64,000 nucleotides of DNA from Thermospira aquatica (GTDB lineage: Bacteria > Spirochaetota > Brevinematia > Brevinematales > Thermospiraceae). Below are positions 1 to 8,623 of this stretch, in pieces. Below the pieces are notes generated by a model. That model was not told where the DNA came from, made no database searches, and was given only the letters and a program-made list of their open reading frames with translations. A program made the position numbers and the translations under genes. Positions within the stretch are counted from its first letter, which is position 1, and each line of letters starts with the position of its first letter. Location of the stretch: the NCBI RefSeq assembly GCF_023525255.1, contig NZ_CP073355.1, positions 62,001 to 126,000 on the forward strand, in the 5' to 3' direction.

Positions 1-421
1 AAAACATACACCCATAACACGTGTTTTTTAGGAGAATAAAGCGGCGACACAAGAGAATCAAGAGGACCTACATCGTAAATCTGAACAACATGATCCACAC
101 CGGAAGAATTGATCTCTCCAAGAAAGGAAGAAAACGACGAAAAAGGCAGCGTTGTTGAACGTTTTATATCCACAATACTTTGCTGGGAGGCAACCAAGAG
201 CTCATAAGAAACAAAACCCAATACTCTCTGAAGAAAATCGAGAATCTCCTGACGATTTTCTCCCGGCTGAGGAAGAACAACTTCTCGCCGATAGAGATTC
301 AAAAGTCTGGCAAGCCAAAAGCTATCCTCTTTTTTCTCTCTAGAAAAAAAACCTTTTTCCCTATCCAGGAAAAAACCGCCAACAACCCCAGCCCTGATAA
401 AATCCAGATAAATACTGGCAT
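1..421 (-). CDS. Partial membrane-anchored protein of unknown function, apparent frameshift
   Basis: The ATG at 421-419 lies five bases after the stop of the STAS gene and opens with MPVFIWILSGLGLL, a typical single N-terminal membrane segment, but this frame stops after about 40 codons. Another frame stays open from there to the window edge (about 110 more codons, including LARLLNLYRREVVLPQP). The two join well if one base is gained or lost in the run of eight A at 344-351 (plus strand). I read it as one gene, downstream of and probably co-transcribed with the STAS gene, that runs off the window. The shift is either a sequencing indel or true slippage or decay. No family was recognised. Confidence 0.4.
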
Positions 422-425
422 CTGT

Positions 426-752
426 TTACTTAATCTGGCTCAAATCATCAACAATTTGAAAAAATTCATTCAGCCGAAAAGTAACAAACAGATCTCTAAT
501 GTCTTTATTAAGACCCGTAACATAAAGCTTACCGCCCATATCATCCAGACGCTTGTACGCCAGGAGAAGCTTGCCAATACCACTGCTCCCGATAAAAACC
601 ATGTCCGTAAAATCTATGATGATCTCTTTTTTCCCACTATCAATCAGATTGGTCAACACTTCCTTAAACTCCCTGGCATCGGGATCTGTAACAAGATTTT
701 CTTTGATTTTAAGAAGAGTTTTGCCATTATAATCAGAGAGTTCATACTTCAT
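426..752 (-). CDS. STAS-domain protein (anti-sigma factor antagonist-like)
   Basis: A 108-residue protein that is one STAS domain. It has the beta-strand IIIDFTDMVFI followed by SSGIG near residues 56-60, where the phosphorylatable serine of SpoIIAA/RsbV-type antagonists lies. Family members bind a kinase or anti-sigma factor and are switched by serine phosphorylation. No cognate kinase or phosphatase is visible in the window, so the partner is unknown. The gene has a strong RBS (AGGAGGA) and its own consensus promoter at 784-812. It is transcribed divergently from the 2407 gene, now separated from it by IS copy A. Confidence 0.85.
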   Translation of the reverse strand: MKYELSDYNGKTLLKIKENLVTDPDAREFKEVLTNLIDSGKKEIIIDFTDMVFIGSSGIGKLLLAYKRLDDMGGKLYVTGLNKDIRDLFVTFRLNEFFQIVDDLSQIK

Positions 753-783
753 GACTCATCCTCCTTTGTCTAATAGTTAAGAT

Positions 784-812
784 ATTATACAATGCTTTTT
801 TATTTCTTGCAA
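784..812 (-). promoter_or_regulatory. Sigma-70-type promoter of the STAS gene
   Basis: On the minus strand TTGCAA (812-807) and TATAAT (789-784) are separated by 17 bases. The -10 box lies about 30 bases upstream of the STAS start codon. Confidence 0.7.
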
Positions 813-956
813 TCTTTTTTATCCCCTTTTCTATAAAAAGCTTAAAAATAATTGATTATATCCCAAAACACCTCTTTTCTTTTTTTATCAAAAAGCCCGT
901 TGCGTCAAATAAAAAAGTACTCGAAATTCGAATCATTGCCTCACAAAAAAAAGTAC

Positions 957-2279
957 TTAAAAATTCCATACAGTTTCCTCCAAATTTTTGTTTTTTACAT
1001 TCTTTTTCTTTTGAAGGCTGAAAAGTTTTCTCTGGCAAGCTGTAATTTTTTGTCTTAGGTGAAACAAATCGAGAGTCTTATAAAGCCTTGTTATTCCTTT
1101 TAGTGCCTCACTTACATAAGAGCTTTCTAAAAGCCGCTGGTAGGGAGTTTTAATATCATCATGCTTCTTTTGCACCTTGCTTCCGATTCTCTTTTTCTCT
1201 GTCATTTTCATAGCGGTTGAAAAAGTTGGCATAAAGCCTGAGATACGCATAGAGTCGGTTCAAGTAGTAGACTTCTTCCTCGGTATCGTAGCGGAAGTAT
1301 CCAACATTCTGGCGGACTATGGAATAGTTTTTCTGCTCAACGTAGCAGTTATCATTGGAACGGGAGCTTCTCCCCCTTGTAAATTTTATCTGGTGCTTCT
1401 CACACCAATCACGCAGAGGATGATTAATAAATTCAGCACCGGTATCAGAATCAATTCCCCGTAAATCAAAAGGAAGTCTTCCTTTGACTTTTTCTATGGC
1501 TTCTCTTACCCATTTTGAAGCTTTGTTTTTGATTGCCACAAGCTCTGTCCAACCGCTCCAAACATCCACCATATTTAATGTTTGAGCAAAATCTCCCTAT
1601 TTCCTCCCTCATGGGCTACCAGATCAATCTCCATGAACCCAGGGCAATTTTCATCCCACTCTGCCCACGTGCGTATAGCTATTTGTTGCTTTAATAGCGT
1701 TCCAGGTTTTGTGCCTTTTCGTCCTTTTATCTCAAGCTTTTTACGCTCATGTTTCAAAAGTCGGTCAATACTTGAGGCACTTATATGGCGCAAGTTTTCT
1801 ATGGCCTGTGGAGAACCGTGGAGATGTCCGTTTGCTAAGAGATTATCTAAAACTTCATTTAAAATTGGCTTTAAACGTTTGCCACACATGTAGTTTTCAA
1901 TTTCCCAGACCTTTTTTAGAAGTTTTAGTTCCTCTTCGCCGAATTTTTTCTTTCTGCCAGGTCTTTTGCCCTTCTTGGCTATGTCGGCTTTAAGGTAATT
2001 TTTCTTGCCTACATAGATGGTTTTTCCGTGCTGCCTCAAGAGCCTGGCGGCATAGTTTCGATTTTTTAGGCCTGTTATCCTCACAAAATAATCCAGTATC
2101 TCCATTTTTTCCTTTTTGCTGGCTTTTTGATATTGTTTTGCCGTTTCCCTGTAAATAGGTCTTTTTTCAGACCTCGTTAACCCAATTCCTGTTGGCGAGC
2201 CTGTCGAGCCACGGTTGGCGAGCTTGTCGAGCCACGGTTGGCGAGCTTGTCGAGCCATGAACTGGATTATTTTATACAC
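957..2279 (-). pseudogene. Transposase of IS copy A, broken by indels
   Basis: The protein is split between three frames (about 1575-2279, 1159-1572 and 957-1250). The N-terminal part keeps the HTH/linker region up to FMEIDLVAHEGG (first catalytic Asp). The middle part has GIDSDTGAEF (second Asp) and NDNCYVEQ (Glu). The C-terminal basic tail is in the last frame. The usual MFERRP start is altered, and the frame instead runs up through the 24-bp repeats to an upstream start. It is probably inactive, unless the indels are sequencing errors. Confidence 0.8.
2191..2258. repeat. Three tandem ~24-bp units (GGCGAGCTTGTCGAGCC core) in IS copy A
   Basis: Three near-identical units with the core GGCGAGCYTGTCGAGCC lie between the transposase start and the right end of IS copy A. 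Copy B has four units, copy H three, copies D and E one, and copies C, F and G none, so the unit number is variable inside one IS family. Confidence 0.8.
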
Positions 2280-2353
2280 AGATTTGGAGTACTTTTTTAT
2301 TTTGCAATAGCGTTCCCTTTTCGAGTACTTTTATTATGAAGCAATTCGAAAAG

Positions 2354-2382
2354 TTGACAGATCAAGGTTTTTCAGGTATAAT
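2354..2382 (+). promoter_or_regulatory. Consensus promoter of the 2407-bactofilin-pdxA operon
   Basis: TTGACA (2354-2359), 17 bases, TATAAT (2377-2382): a perfect sigma-70 consensus. The target duplication of IS copy A (AAAAG, 2349-2353) abuts the -35 box. An RBS (GGAGAAGGG) precedes the ATG at 2407. Confidence 0.85.
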
Positions 2383-2406
2383 GAATAAAACATATGGAGA
2401 AGGGAA

Positions 2407-3222
2407 ATGGAGATAAACGAGCTTATTCGTGGTACCAAAGAATATATCTCGGATCGTATAGAACAAACTCGCAAAAAGCTTCTCCTTGTCTACAAAACCA
2501 CCAAAGATGAAAACAAAAAATTCGAACTTGAATCTACTTTTCGACAAATTGACAAAGACCTTCAAAAACTAGAGCTCAACCAGTTTGATGAAAAAAATCT
2601 CATTCGTTACGGTATTTCAACACAAGATCTTGAGATAGCCATGGAAGAACTCATGCATCAAAAAAACAACCCTTACCGCATCCTGCACAATATTCGTATT
2701 GAACCATTAACTCCTAACACACGTAACGAAGAGATTAACGCCATCTGGAGCTATCTCCAGTTTTTTGGCAAAGAGTATCTTGGTCTCCTCTCAGAACAAA
2801 ATCTCAAACTTGATTACGGACACGCTTATCAAAGAGACCAATTTTACACCTTGTATAATGATACGCTAAAACTTGTTACAGAATACGGTAACATCAATGA
2901 TCAGATAGCCCATGCAGAACTAACAAACAACAAGGAATATCGCTCCCGTCTGATTCAGCTCCAGAACAAACAGTATCGGGATATCATTTTGCGAGTAGGA
3001 AAGTTTCTGAAGTCTCTTCAATCATTTATTCAGAGCATTTTTGAGTCTGAACAAGAGGGGGTAAAAGCTCTCCTTGAACCAGAGGCCATTGTCCAGATTG
3101 AGGGCTCAGACAGCTCATTAAACGGTACCACAACCCGAAGGGCTTTACAGGATCTTGCACGATTTGTAGAAGAGTTTTTAGACTACATAAAGATACCGGA
3201 TATTTCCAAGATAGAGGAGTAG
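2407..3222 (+). CDS. Hypothetical helical protein upstream of bactofilin
   Basis: A 271-residue, charged, largely alpha-helical protein without a signal peptide or membrane segment. An early stretch (about residues 10-60, rich in Lys/Glu/Leu) could form a coiled coil. I do not recognise a domain. It is first in an operon with a bactofilin and pdxA: its stop lies one base before the bactofilin ATG, and the bactofilin RBS (GAGGAG) lies inside its last codons. Tight coupling to a cytoskeletal bactofilin suggests, but does not prove, a role in cell shape or envelope assembly. Confidence 0.7.
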   Translation: MEINELIRGTKEYISDRIEQTRKKLLLVYKTTKDENKKFELESTFRQIDKDLQKLELNQFDEKNLIRYGISTQDLEIAMEELMHQKNNPYRILHNIRIEPLTPNTRNEEINAIWSYLQFFGKEYLGLLSEQNLKLDYGHAYQRDQFYTLYNDTLKLVTEYGNINDQIAHAELTNNKEYRSRLIQLQNKQYRDIILRVGKFLKSLQSFIQSIFESEQEGVKALLEPEAIVQIEGSDSSLNGTTTRRALQDLARFVEEFLDYIKIPDISKIEE

Positions 3223-3223
3223 T

Positions 3224-3607
3224 ATGGCTATACGTGTTGACGCCAATACCGTCATTGGCGAAAAATCCCAGTTTGAAGGTAAAATGTTCATAAACGGTAC
3301 TCTTCAAATCGATGGCCGGTTTGAAGGTACTCTACTCATGGTGGATCAGATATATATCGGTCCTAATGCCCGCGTAAAAGCAAACCTCGAAGGTTCGAAC
3401 GTCGTCATCGAGGGCGTAGTCATAGGAAACATCAAAGCAAGAAATCGTGTTATTCTGATGCCTACAGCACGGGTTTTGGGTGATATCCGTACACCAGAAA
3501 TCATGATTCAGAACGGCGTCATGCTTGAAGGCAACCTGCACATTGCAAGCAAACCTGACACAGCTATTCGAGAAATTATTCTGGATCTCTACAAAAAACA
3601 TGACTAA
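3224..3607 (+). CDS. Bactofilin (polymer-forming cytoskeletal protein)
   Basis: A 127-residue protein with the bactofilin beta-helix signature: repeated short strands with glycines and small residues (GKMFINGTLQIDGRFEGTL, then VKANLEGSNVVIEGVVIGNIKARNRV). Bactofilins self-assemble without nucleotide into filaments that scaffold cell-wall enzymes and shape the cell. Length and the short non-helical tails are typical. It is translationally coupled to the gene before it, and its end overlaps the pdxA start by eight bases. Confidence 0.9.
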   Translation: MAIRVDANTVIGEKSQFEGKMFINGTLQIDGRFEGTLLMVDQIYIGPNARVKANLEGSNVVIEGVVIGNIKARNRVILMPTARVLGDIRTPEIMIQNGVMLEGNLHIASKPDTAIREIILDLYKKHD

Positions 3608-4535
3608 TATCACGATCACCCTAGGTGATCCAGGGGGAGTTGGACCTGAGATTGTTTTACGTGCCCTTCAAAGGAGAGAAATGCAAGCGAGTGTTTCCTA
3701 TACGCTCATCTCTCATCCCGCTGTAAAAGAGTGGTTTTCGTCTCATCTCCAACGAAAGGATATCCTCTGGCATACTGTACTGGATGACATGGAATTCACC
3801 CTCTCTTTTGGAAAGGAAACCCCTCAAGGTGGACGAATCGCCTACGAATCCCTCCGTCGTGCTCTCACTTTCCTCAAAAGCGAATCCTCCGATATCCTCG
3901 TTACTGCTCCTCTTTCCAAAAAAAACGTCCATCTCTGGGATGAAAAGTTTGTTGATCACACCACTTTTCTTGGAAACGCTTTTAATACAGAGGATTATAG
4001 AATGGCTTTCTGGAGTAGCAAATTCGGCCTCATTCTCGAGACCATTCACGTCCCTCTTCACAAAGTTCCTCAGATTCTCTCTCCCTCCCACCTTGAAAAA
4101 ACCATCCGTTTAGGCTGGGAATTTAGCCGAAAAATCTTTGGAGAAAACTCTCGTATTGTCCTCTGTGGTCTCAATCCCCACGCTGGTGAAGATGGCCTTC
4201 TTGGCAGAGAGGAAATCGATATCCTTCTTCCCGTCGCTGAAAAACTCAAAAAAGAAGGAATCCCTCTTGAAGGTCCTCTTCCCGCTGATACGGTATTCTA
4301 CCATGCTCTGAAAGGAACCTACCAGTTTATTGTCGCCATGTATCACGATCAGGGACTCGCTCCATTCAAGATGATCGCTTTTGAAGAAGGGGTCAACATT
4401 ACCCTTGGTTTACCTATCATCCGCACTTCTCCCGATCACGGGACTGGCTTTTCCATTGCCGGGAAAGGCATCGCCTCTTCTCTCAGTATGCTCAATGCCA
4501 TTCAAATTGCCCTCCAGCTCAAGGGGCAAAAATAA
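3600..4535 (+). CDS. pdxA: 4-hydroxythreonine-4-phosphate dehydrogenase
   Basis: A 311-residue PdxA: oxidises 4-phosphohydroxy-L-threonine with NAD in the DXP-dependent route to pyridoxal phosphate. Visible family features are the N-terminal LGDPGGVGPEI, the metal-binding region NPHAGEDG, YHDQGLAPFK and the C-terminal TSPDHGTGFSIAGKG. The frame extends further upstream, but the start at 3600 gives the normal N-terminus and overlaps the bactofilin stop. Confidence 0.93.
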   Translation: MTNITITLGDPGGVGPEIVLRALQRREMQASVSYTLISHPAVKEWFSSHLQRKDILWHTVLDDMEFTLSFGKETPQGGRIAYESLRRALTFLKSESSDILVTAPLSKKNVHLWDEKFVDHTTFLGNAFNTEDYRMAFWSSKFGLILETIHVPLHKVPQILSPSHLEKTIRLGWEFSRKIFGENSRIVLCGLNPHAGEDGLLGREEIDILLPVAEKLKKEGIPLEGPLPADTVFYHALKGTYQFIVAMYHDQGLAPFKMIAFEEGVNITLGLPIIRTSPDHGTGFSIAGKGIASSLSMLNAIQIALQLKGQK

Positions 4536-4631
4536 GTTTTCTCCCTCCAACAAATAGAAATATTAAATATTTTTTCTTATTGTGCCGATATTTTGATACA
4601 AAGAAAAAGGATAAGGAATACAAGATAAGGT

Positions 4632-5807
4632 ATGGCCGTTACCGAAGCGATCTATCAGGATGAACGAGAGATCTTCAAGCATTTCTCTATATTCTGCTCA
4701 AACAAGGTTAAAGTTATTTTGAGAGATAGAAACACAGAATTTGAAGCCGTGTGTAAAGAGTGTAAAAATGGGGAAGTGTTTTTTAGTTCTGTAACCAACC
4801 CTAACGGGATCTCCCTGGAAAGCTATCGTATGAGACCCCTTGACGCCGAAATATCATTTGGTTCTGACACCTTCCTTTTTACCGCCTATCCCACCTCGGG
4901 AAACTCCATCTCCCTCCCTGATGTGCTTCGCAGTCACCCCAAGCGAAGGTATCCCCGTATCATCATTCAGGGTAATCCCCATGTTTCCAAGATGTATACC
5001 ATAGTCAGTGTGAGGGTTGTCGATCCCTCTATCGAAGATGAAGAACTTGCTAAAAAAATCCACCTCATCCTGAGCACCATCGAAAGCAACCTCGTCAGAT
5101 CAGAAAACTATGCCATGGCTAAAGTCACCCTTTACGACGGAACCGAAAAAAGTGTTATCATCCAGATGCTCAAAGAATACAAAAAGCCTTTCGTAGTTTT
5201 TAACACCAGTAACCTCACCATCAAGGACGAAAATTTCCTCTCCTACGAAAACTATGTAAAATTCATGCTCGAGAAGGGTGCAAACCGTGATGCCATCATG
5301 GCTCAACTCGACAAGATCAAAGACTTCTATGTTAAAAACGCCATCAAAAGTGAGATTATCGTACCCCTCATTTTTGAAGAGGAGACAATAGGTCAGATAC
5401 GTGTCGTAACCCAAAAGGATTACATCAACAAGAGTCACGTAATCCGTCTAAACTCCCTCGCCGTCAATGCTATTGATAATCTCTTTACCAAGTGTGCCTT
5501 TGAAGTGGTGGCAAAAGAACCCCAACCTGTCATAGATCTCGGTGTGATGGGAATCAAAATACTTGTTACAGATACCGATCTCTACAAATACATCCGTCTC
5601 GGAAGAAGGGTTTATATCCAGCTCTATTTCCCCGATGATACCATGATCAAAACGATGGCGACTATTGTCAATATATATGACGAAACCCCAGAGGGTTTCA
5701 AACCTATCGGTGTAAAACTCTCCAGTAACCTGGACTGGAAAGATAAACGAAAACTCGAGGAATTCATCCAGTCTGTTATCAGACTCCAGAAAATAGAACC
5801 AGCCTAA
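4632..5807 (+). CDS. PilZ/DUF1577-like protein
   Basis: A 391-residue cytoplasmic protein. The C-terminal third (from about residue 300) reads like a PilZ beta-barrel: VIDLGVMGIKILV, then GRRVYIQLYFPDD, and GVKLSS near the end. The middle contains a GAF-like region (SEIIVPLIFEEETIGQIRV). The arrangement resembles DUF1577 proteins of Leptospira and relatives. Classical c-di-GMP-binding residues (RxxxR ... D/NxSxxG) are only partly present (HPKRRYPR near residue 105), so ligand binding is uncertain. The gene stands alone between pdxA and the CsgG-like gene. Confidence 0.65.
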   Translation: MAVTEAIYQDEREIFKHFSIFCSNKVKVILRDRNTEFEAVCKECKNGEVFFSSVTNPNGISLESYRMRPLDAEISFGSDTFLFTAYPTSGNSISLPDVLRSHPKRRYPRIIIQGNPHVSKMYTIVSVRVVDPSIEDEELAKKIHLILSTIESNLVRSENYAMAKVTLYDGTEKSVIIQMLKEYKKPFVVFNTSNLTIKDENFLSYENYVKFMLEKGANRDAIMAQLDKIKDFYVKNAIKSEIIVPLIFEEETIGQIRVVTQKDYINKSHVIRLNSLAVNAIDNLFTKCAFEVVAKEPQPVIDLGVMGIKILVTDTDLYKYIRLGRRVYIQLYFPDDTMIKTMATIVNIYDETPEGFKPIGVKLSSNLDWKDKRKLEEFIQSVIRLQKIEPA

Positions 5808-5839
5808 AAATTCTCTTTCAAAAAATTTTCTCTCTTTGC

Positions 5840-5867
5840 TTGAAAAAAACACAAGCGATGGTATATT
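5840..5867 (+). promoter_or_regulatory. Promoter of the CsgG/surface-repeat gene
   Basis: TTGAAA (5840-5845), 16 bases, TATATT (5862-5867), leaving a leader of roughly 50 bases before the RBS (AAGGAG) and ATG at 5927. Confidence 0.55.
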
Positions 5868-5926
5868 TTTGTGGTACATTCTTGTAGTTTGTCAATCTTT
5901 CTAAAAATATAAATAAGGAGAATATT

Positions 5927-7177
5927 ATGCGTTTATGGCGACAAGTATTGCTTCTCCTGGGACTTTTTTCCATCGGATTCACCCAGGAAACACTTTCCAT
6001 TGTAGTGATGGAAATCGAAAACCGAACAAGCGAAACCTCTCTTGACAACCGAACACTCACAGAGGTGGTAGAACTGCACGTTGTCAACATGCGACAATTT
6101 CGGGTTGTAGAACGACAAAAACTTGATCGCATCCTCTCCGAACAAAAACTCAATGCCTCCGGTCTCACCGAAAAAGAAGTTGCCCGTGTGGGCTCTCTTG
6201 TTGGAGCATCCAAAGCGATCACTGGTTCTCTTTCCCGTGTGGGTTCACGCTATATTCTCATCCTCCGTCTCATAGACACCACCAGTGCTACCATCGAAGA
6301 GGTTTCAGAGCTCAAAGACACCTCACTTGAACGTCTCCTTGATCGTATCGATGAACCCGTAAAAGATCTTGTTCGCTCACTTGGAGCGAAAAAACCTCAA
6401 AAAATCTCATCTTCTTCCCCATCTCAAGCGGAAAAAACCTCCACTTCTGCTGAAGTTGAAACCCCTTCCCGCCCAAAGGATAGCGGTGTAGAAGAAACAG
6501 ACGAAGAGGCTCTTGAAAGACTCATCCGAAACGCCAAAGAAAAACTCAAAAAACAAGATACAAACCAATCTCCCTCCCCTCAAGAAGCATCTTTACCTCC
6601 TTCCCAGGAACCGAGTACCCCAGCGCCTGAGGTAAAAGAAGAAGCCTCTACCCTCCTTGAGAATTTTCGCCAAAACCCATGGGGGATCATACTTCAGCTT
6701 GGCATCACCGGCGATGCGCAGATCTATAACAAAAAATGGAACTTTGCCGGCGTAGGATGGGGACTCTTCACCCTGGAAAACCGGATATATATAGGCTATG
6801 AATTTGCCTTCATCAGACCATCAGCACATGTGATGATGGGATATCAAATTGGGGGCTTCCCTGAAGTAAAGCGATACCTTCTTGGAGTCCAGCACGGATT
6901 TATCAACACGGTAGAAATCTCTGCCCTTGGATGGCAAGCAGGGTTTATCAATACCACCCGCGACCAAATGCTTGGTTTCCAACAAGGATTTTTGAATACC
7001 ACAGGGACTATTCGAGGCGTTCAACTGGGTTTTGTGAATACTGCTAAAGAGGTACGAGGAATACAAATGGGCTTTTTGAATGTGACAGGCAGGCTGTATG
7101 GGATACAACTTGGATTGCTCAATACCTCACGGCAAAACGGTCTTCCTTTTATGATTGGAATTAACATCGGCTTTTAA
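5927..7177 (+). CDS. Secreted CsgG/FlgO-like protein with C-terminal surface repeats
   Basis: 416 residues in four parts. Residues 1-19 are a signal peptide. About 20-150 form a CsgG/LpoB-like domain (VVMEIENRTSE, then FRVVERQKLDRILSEQ, then VGSLVGASKAITGSL). About 155-245 are a Pro/Ser/Glu-rich linker. From about 300 come six repeats of 17-18 residues of the form GxQxGFxNT. Repeats of this kind occur in outer-surface proteins of Leptospira (LA_2272-like) and probably form membrane-associated beta strands. I infer an envelope protein with a periplasmic CsgG-like head. It is monocistronic, with its own promoter and a strong terminator. A second CsgG-like protein is encoded at 53117. Confidence 0.75.
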   Translation: MRLWRQVLLLLGLFSIGFTQETLSIVVMEIENRTSETSLDNRTLTEVVELHVVNMRQFRVVERQKLDRILSEQKLNASGLTEKEVARVGSLVGASKAITGSLSRVGSRYILILRLIDTTSATIEEVSELKDTSLERLLDRIDEPVKDLVRSLGAKKPQKISSSSPSQAEKTSTSAEVETPSRPKDSGVEETDEEALERLIRNAKEKLKKQDTNQSPSPQEASLPPSQEPSTPAPEVKEEASTLLENFRQNPWGIILQLGITGDAQIYNKKWNFAGVGWGLFTLENRIYIGYEFAFIRPSAHVMMGYQIGGFPEVKRYLLGVQHGFINTVEISALGWQAGFINTTRDQMLGFQQGFLNTTGTIRGVQLGFVNTAKEVRGIQMGFLNVTGRLYGIQLGLLNTSRQNGLPFMIGINIGF

Positions 7178-7196
7178 GTTGTGTTGCCTGTCCGGA

Positions 7197-7243
7197 GACA
7201 GCCAGAAGACAATCCCAAAGGATGTTTTCTGGCTGTCTTTTTT
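7197..7243 (+). terminator. Intrinsic terminator
   Basis: An 11-bp stem (GACAGCCAGAA with TTCTGGCTGTC) closes a loop of about 19 bases and is followed by six T. It lies 20 bases after the stop of the CsgG-like gene. Confidence 0.85.
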
Positions 7244-7359
7244 ATTACAATTTTTGTGTAACCGTGATCTTCCATCTAAATTCCCTGTTTAAAACCTTCT
7301 TGCCTGTGTCTGTTTGTCACAAGAGCACAATACGACACCCAATACATATCCTGTAAGAT

Positions 7360-7388
7360 TTGCAAATAGTAGTGTTTTATGTTATAAT
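7360..7388 (+). promoter_or_regulatory. Promoter of the lipoprotein-truB operon
   Basis: TTGCAA (7360-7365), 17 bases, TATAAT (7383-7388). The -10 box lies only about 18 bases before the start codon, so the leader is very short and holds little more than the RBS. Confidence 0.7.
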
Positions 7389-7406
7389 AAAAACATGGAG
7401 ATAGCA

Positions 7407-7748
7407 ATGAATCTCAAAAAATATTTCTTCCTCTCTACTTTCTTGGTAACACTATCCTGTACAACTACCATAGAGGATGGTATCATCCTCTCCCCAAGGG
7501 ATGGAGAGACAGTTCGTGGGGTCGTCATTATCTCCCTCTCCCCTCCACCGGGGATAGTCGTTGACAGGGTTGAGGTTTTTATTCAAAACGTCCTCTTTAA
7601 GACAATTAACGCGCCAGGTCCCTATACGTGTGAGTGGGATACAACCACGGGAGAGTATCCCAACGGATTTTATCAAATCACTGCATCCGTGTATGACATA
7701 GACGGGCAGGTAACAACACAAACTATCGAGGTTCAGGTTGCTAACTGA
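7407..7748 (+). CDS. Small lipoprotein with bacterial Ig-like domain
   Basis: 113 residues: MNLKKYFFLSTFLVTLSC is a lipoprotein signal with the acylated Cys at 18. It is followed by one Ig-like domain (LSPRDGETVRGVVIISLS ... VDRVEVFIQN ... YPNGFYQITASVYDIDG). Such domains are usually adhesive or structural modules on envelope proteins. I chose the ATG at 7407 because GGAG sits seven bases upstream; an ATG five codons earlier is possible. Its stop overlaps the truB start (TGATG), so the two are translationally coupled although functionally unrelated. Confidence 0.75.
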   Translation: MNLKKYFFLSTFLVTLSCTTTIEDGIILSPRDGETVRGVVIISLSPPPGIVVDRVEVFIQNVLFKTINAPGPYTCEWDTTTGEYPNGFYQITASVYDIDGQVTTQTIEVQVAN

Positions 7749-8623
7749 TGAACGGTATTCTCCCCGTTTCCAAACCCCAAGGGATGTCATCGTACGATGT
7801 CATCCGTTTTCTCCAAAAAGCCATCCCAACCCTCCAGAAACACAAAATCGGTCATGGCGGAACCCTTGATCCCCTGGCAGAGGGTGTTCTCCTCCTTCTT
7901 ATCGGTGAAGCCACAAAACTCTTTGACTTCATCCTCGAACACAACAAAACCTACGAGGTCTGGATTCAGTTTGGCTCAGCCACAACAACCGATGATGCCG
8001 ATGGAGAGATCTATGCAACATCCCCTATCATTCCTTCCCCTGACCAGGTAAGAGAAGTTATCAGCCACTTCACAGGACACCTCTCCCAGATTCCACCAGC
8101 CTACTCAGCTCTCAAGGTCAAGGGTAAGCGTGCCTATGAACTGGCCAGAGAAGGGAAACAACCCAACCTCCAGCCCCGTGAGGTGGAGATTTTTTCCCAT
8201 GAAATCCTCTCGTATGATCAACAAAACCGTATCCTCCATACCCGTGTCCTCTGTTCCTCGGGAACCTATATCCGGAGCCTTGCCCGAGATATTGGCAACG
8301 CCCTGGGCTGTTATGGGCATGTTGCTCGTCTCATTCGCACCCAAACTCTGGGAATTACCCTCGAACAATGTGCTGACATCTCCCGTCTCACAGAAACTAA
8401 CTGGACAGAGTTTCTTCTTCCCATGAGAACTGTCGTCACACTTCCCTCTCTCGAAATCAAAGAAGCCTCATGGATCCTTCAGGGGAGAAAACTTTCCCCT
8501 CACGCTTTTTGTAACCCTCCGGAATATGATGGCATGTACCAGATTGTCAAGGACGAAAAACTCCTTGCCATAGGAGAGTGGAAAGAAGGAAGGTTTTTCT
8601 ATAAGCGAGTGTTTCATGCCTAA
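7748..8623 (+). CDS. truB: tRNA pseudouridine(55) synthase
   Basis: A 291-residue TruB that makes pseudouridine-55 in the T-loop of tRNAs. The N-terminus (GILPVSKPQGMSS), the catalytic Asp41 in GGTLDPLAEG, the YEVWIQFGSAT strand, the PPAYSALKVKGKRAYE segment and the SGTYIRSLARDIG motif are all present. Length is normal. Coupled to the lipoprotein upstream and to the radical SAM gene downstream (8-base overlap). Confidence 0.95.
   Translation: MNGILPVSKPQGMSSYDVIRFLQKAIPTLQKHKIGHGGTLDPLAEGVLLLLIGEATKLFDFILEHNKTYEVWIQFGSATTTDDADGEIYATSPIIPSPDQVREVISHFTGHLSQIPPAYSALKVKGKRAYELAREGKQPNLQPREVEIFSHEILSYDQQNRILHTRVLCSSGTYIRSLARDIGNALGCYGHVARLIRTQTLGITLEQCADISRLTETNWTEFLLPMRTVVTLPSLEIKEASWILQGRKLSPHAFCNPPEYDGMYQIVKDEKLLAIGEWKEGRFFYKRVFHA

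Larger units (their letters stand above)
896..2348 (-). mobile_element. Insertion sequence copy A (DDE/rve transposase, frameshifted)
   Basis: First of eight related copies in the window. The ends are imperfect inverted repeats: the left begins CCCGTTGCGTCAAATAAAA and the complement of the right begins CGAATTGCTTCATAATAAAA. Each end carries a second inner copy of an AAAAGTACTC-containing repeat. The 5-bp direct repeat AAAAG flanks the element (891-895 and 2349-2353), which makes this the clearest insertion. Its right end stops 5 bp before the -35 box of the 2407 gene. The transposase reading frame is broken. The element resembles the rve-domain (IS481/IS3-like) transposases often annotated only as integrase catalytic domain protein; the exact family is uncertain. 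Confidence 0.9.

Noticed and set aside
180-773. Long plus-strand frame opposite the STAS gene
   Set aside because: It overlaps a clear STAS domain on the other strand, has no RBS and no recognisable protein features.
3390-3410. tRNA T-loop-like GGTTCGAAC
   Set aside because: It lies inside the bactofilin gene, and no cloverleaf can be formed around it. No tRNA or rRNA gene was found in the window.
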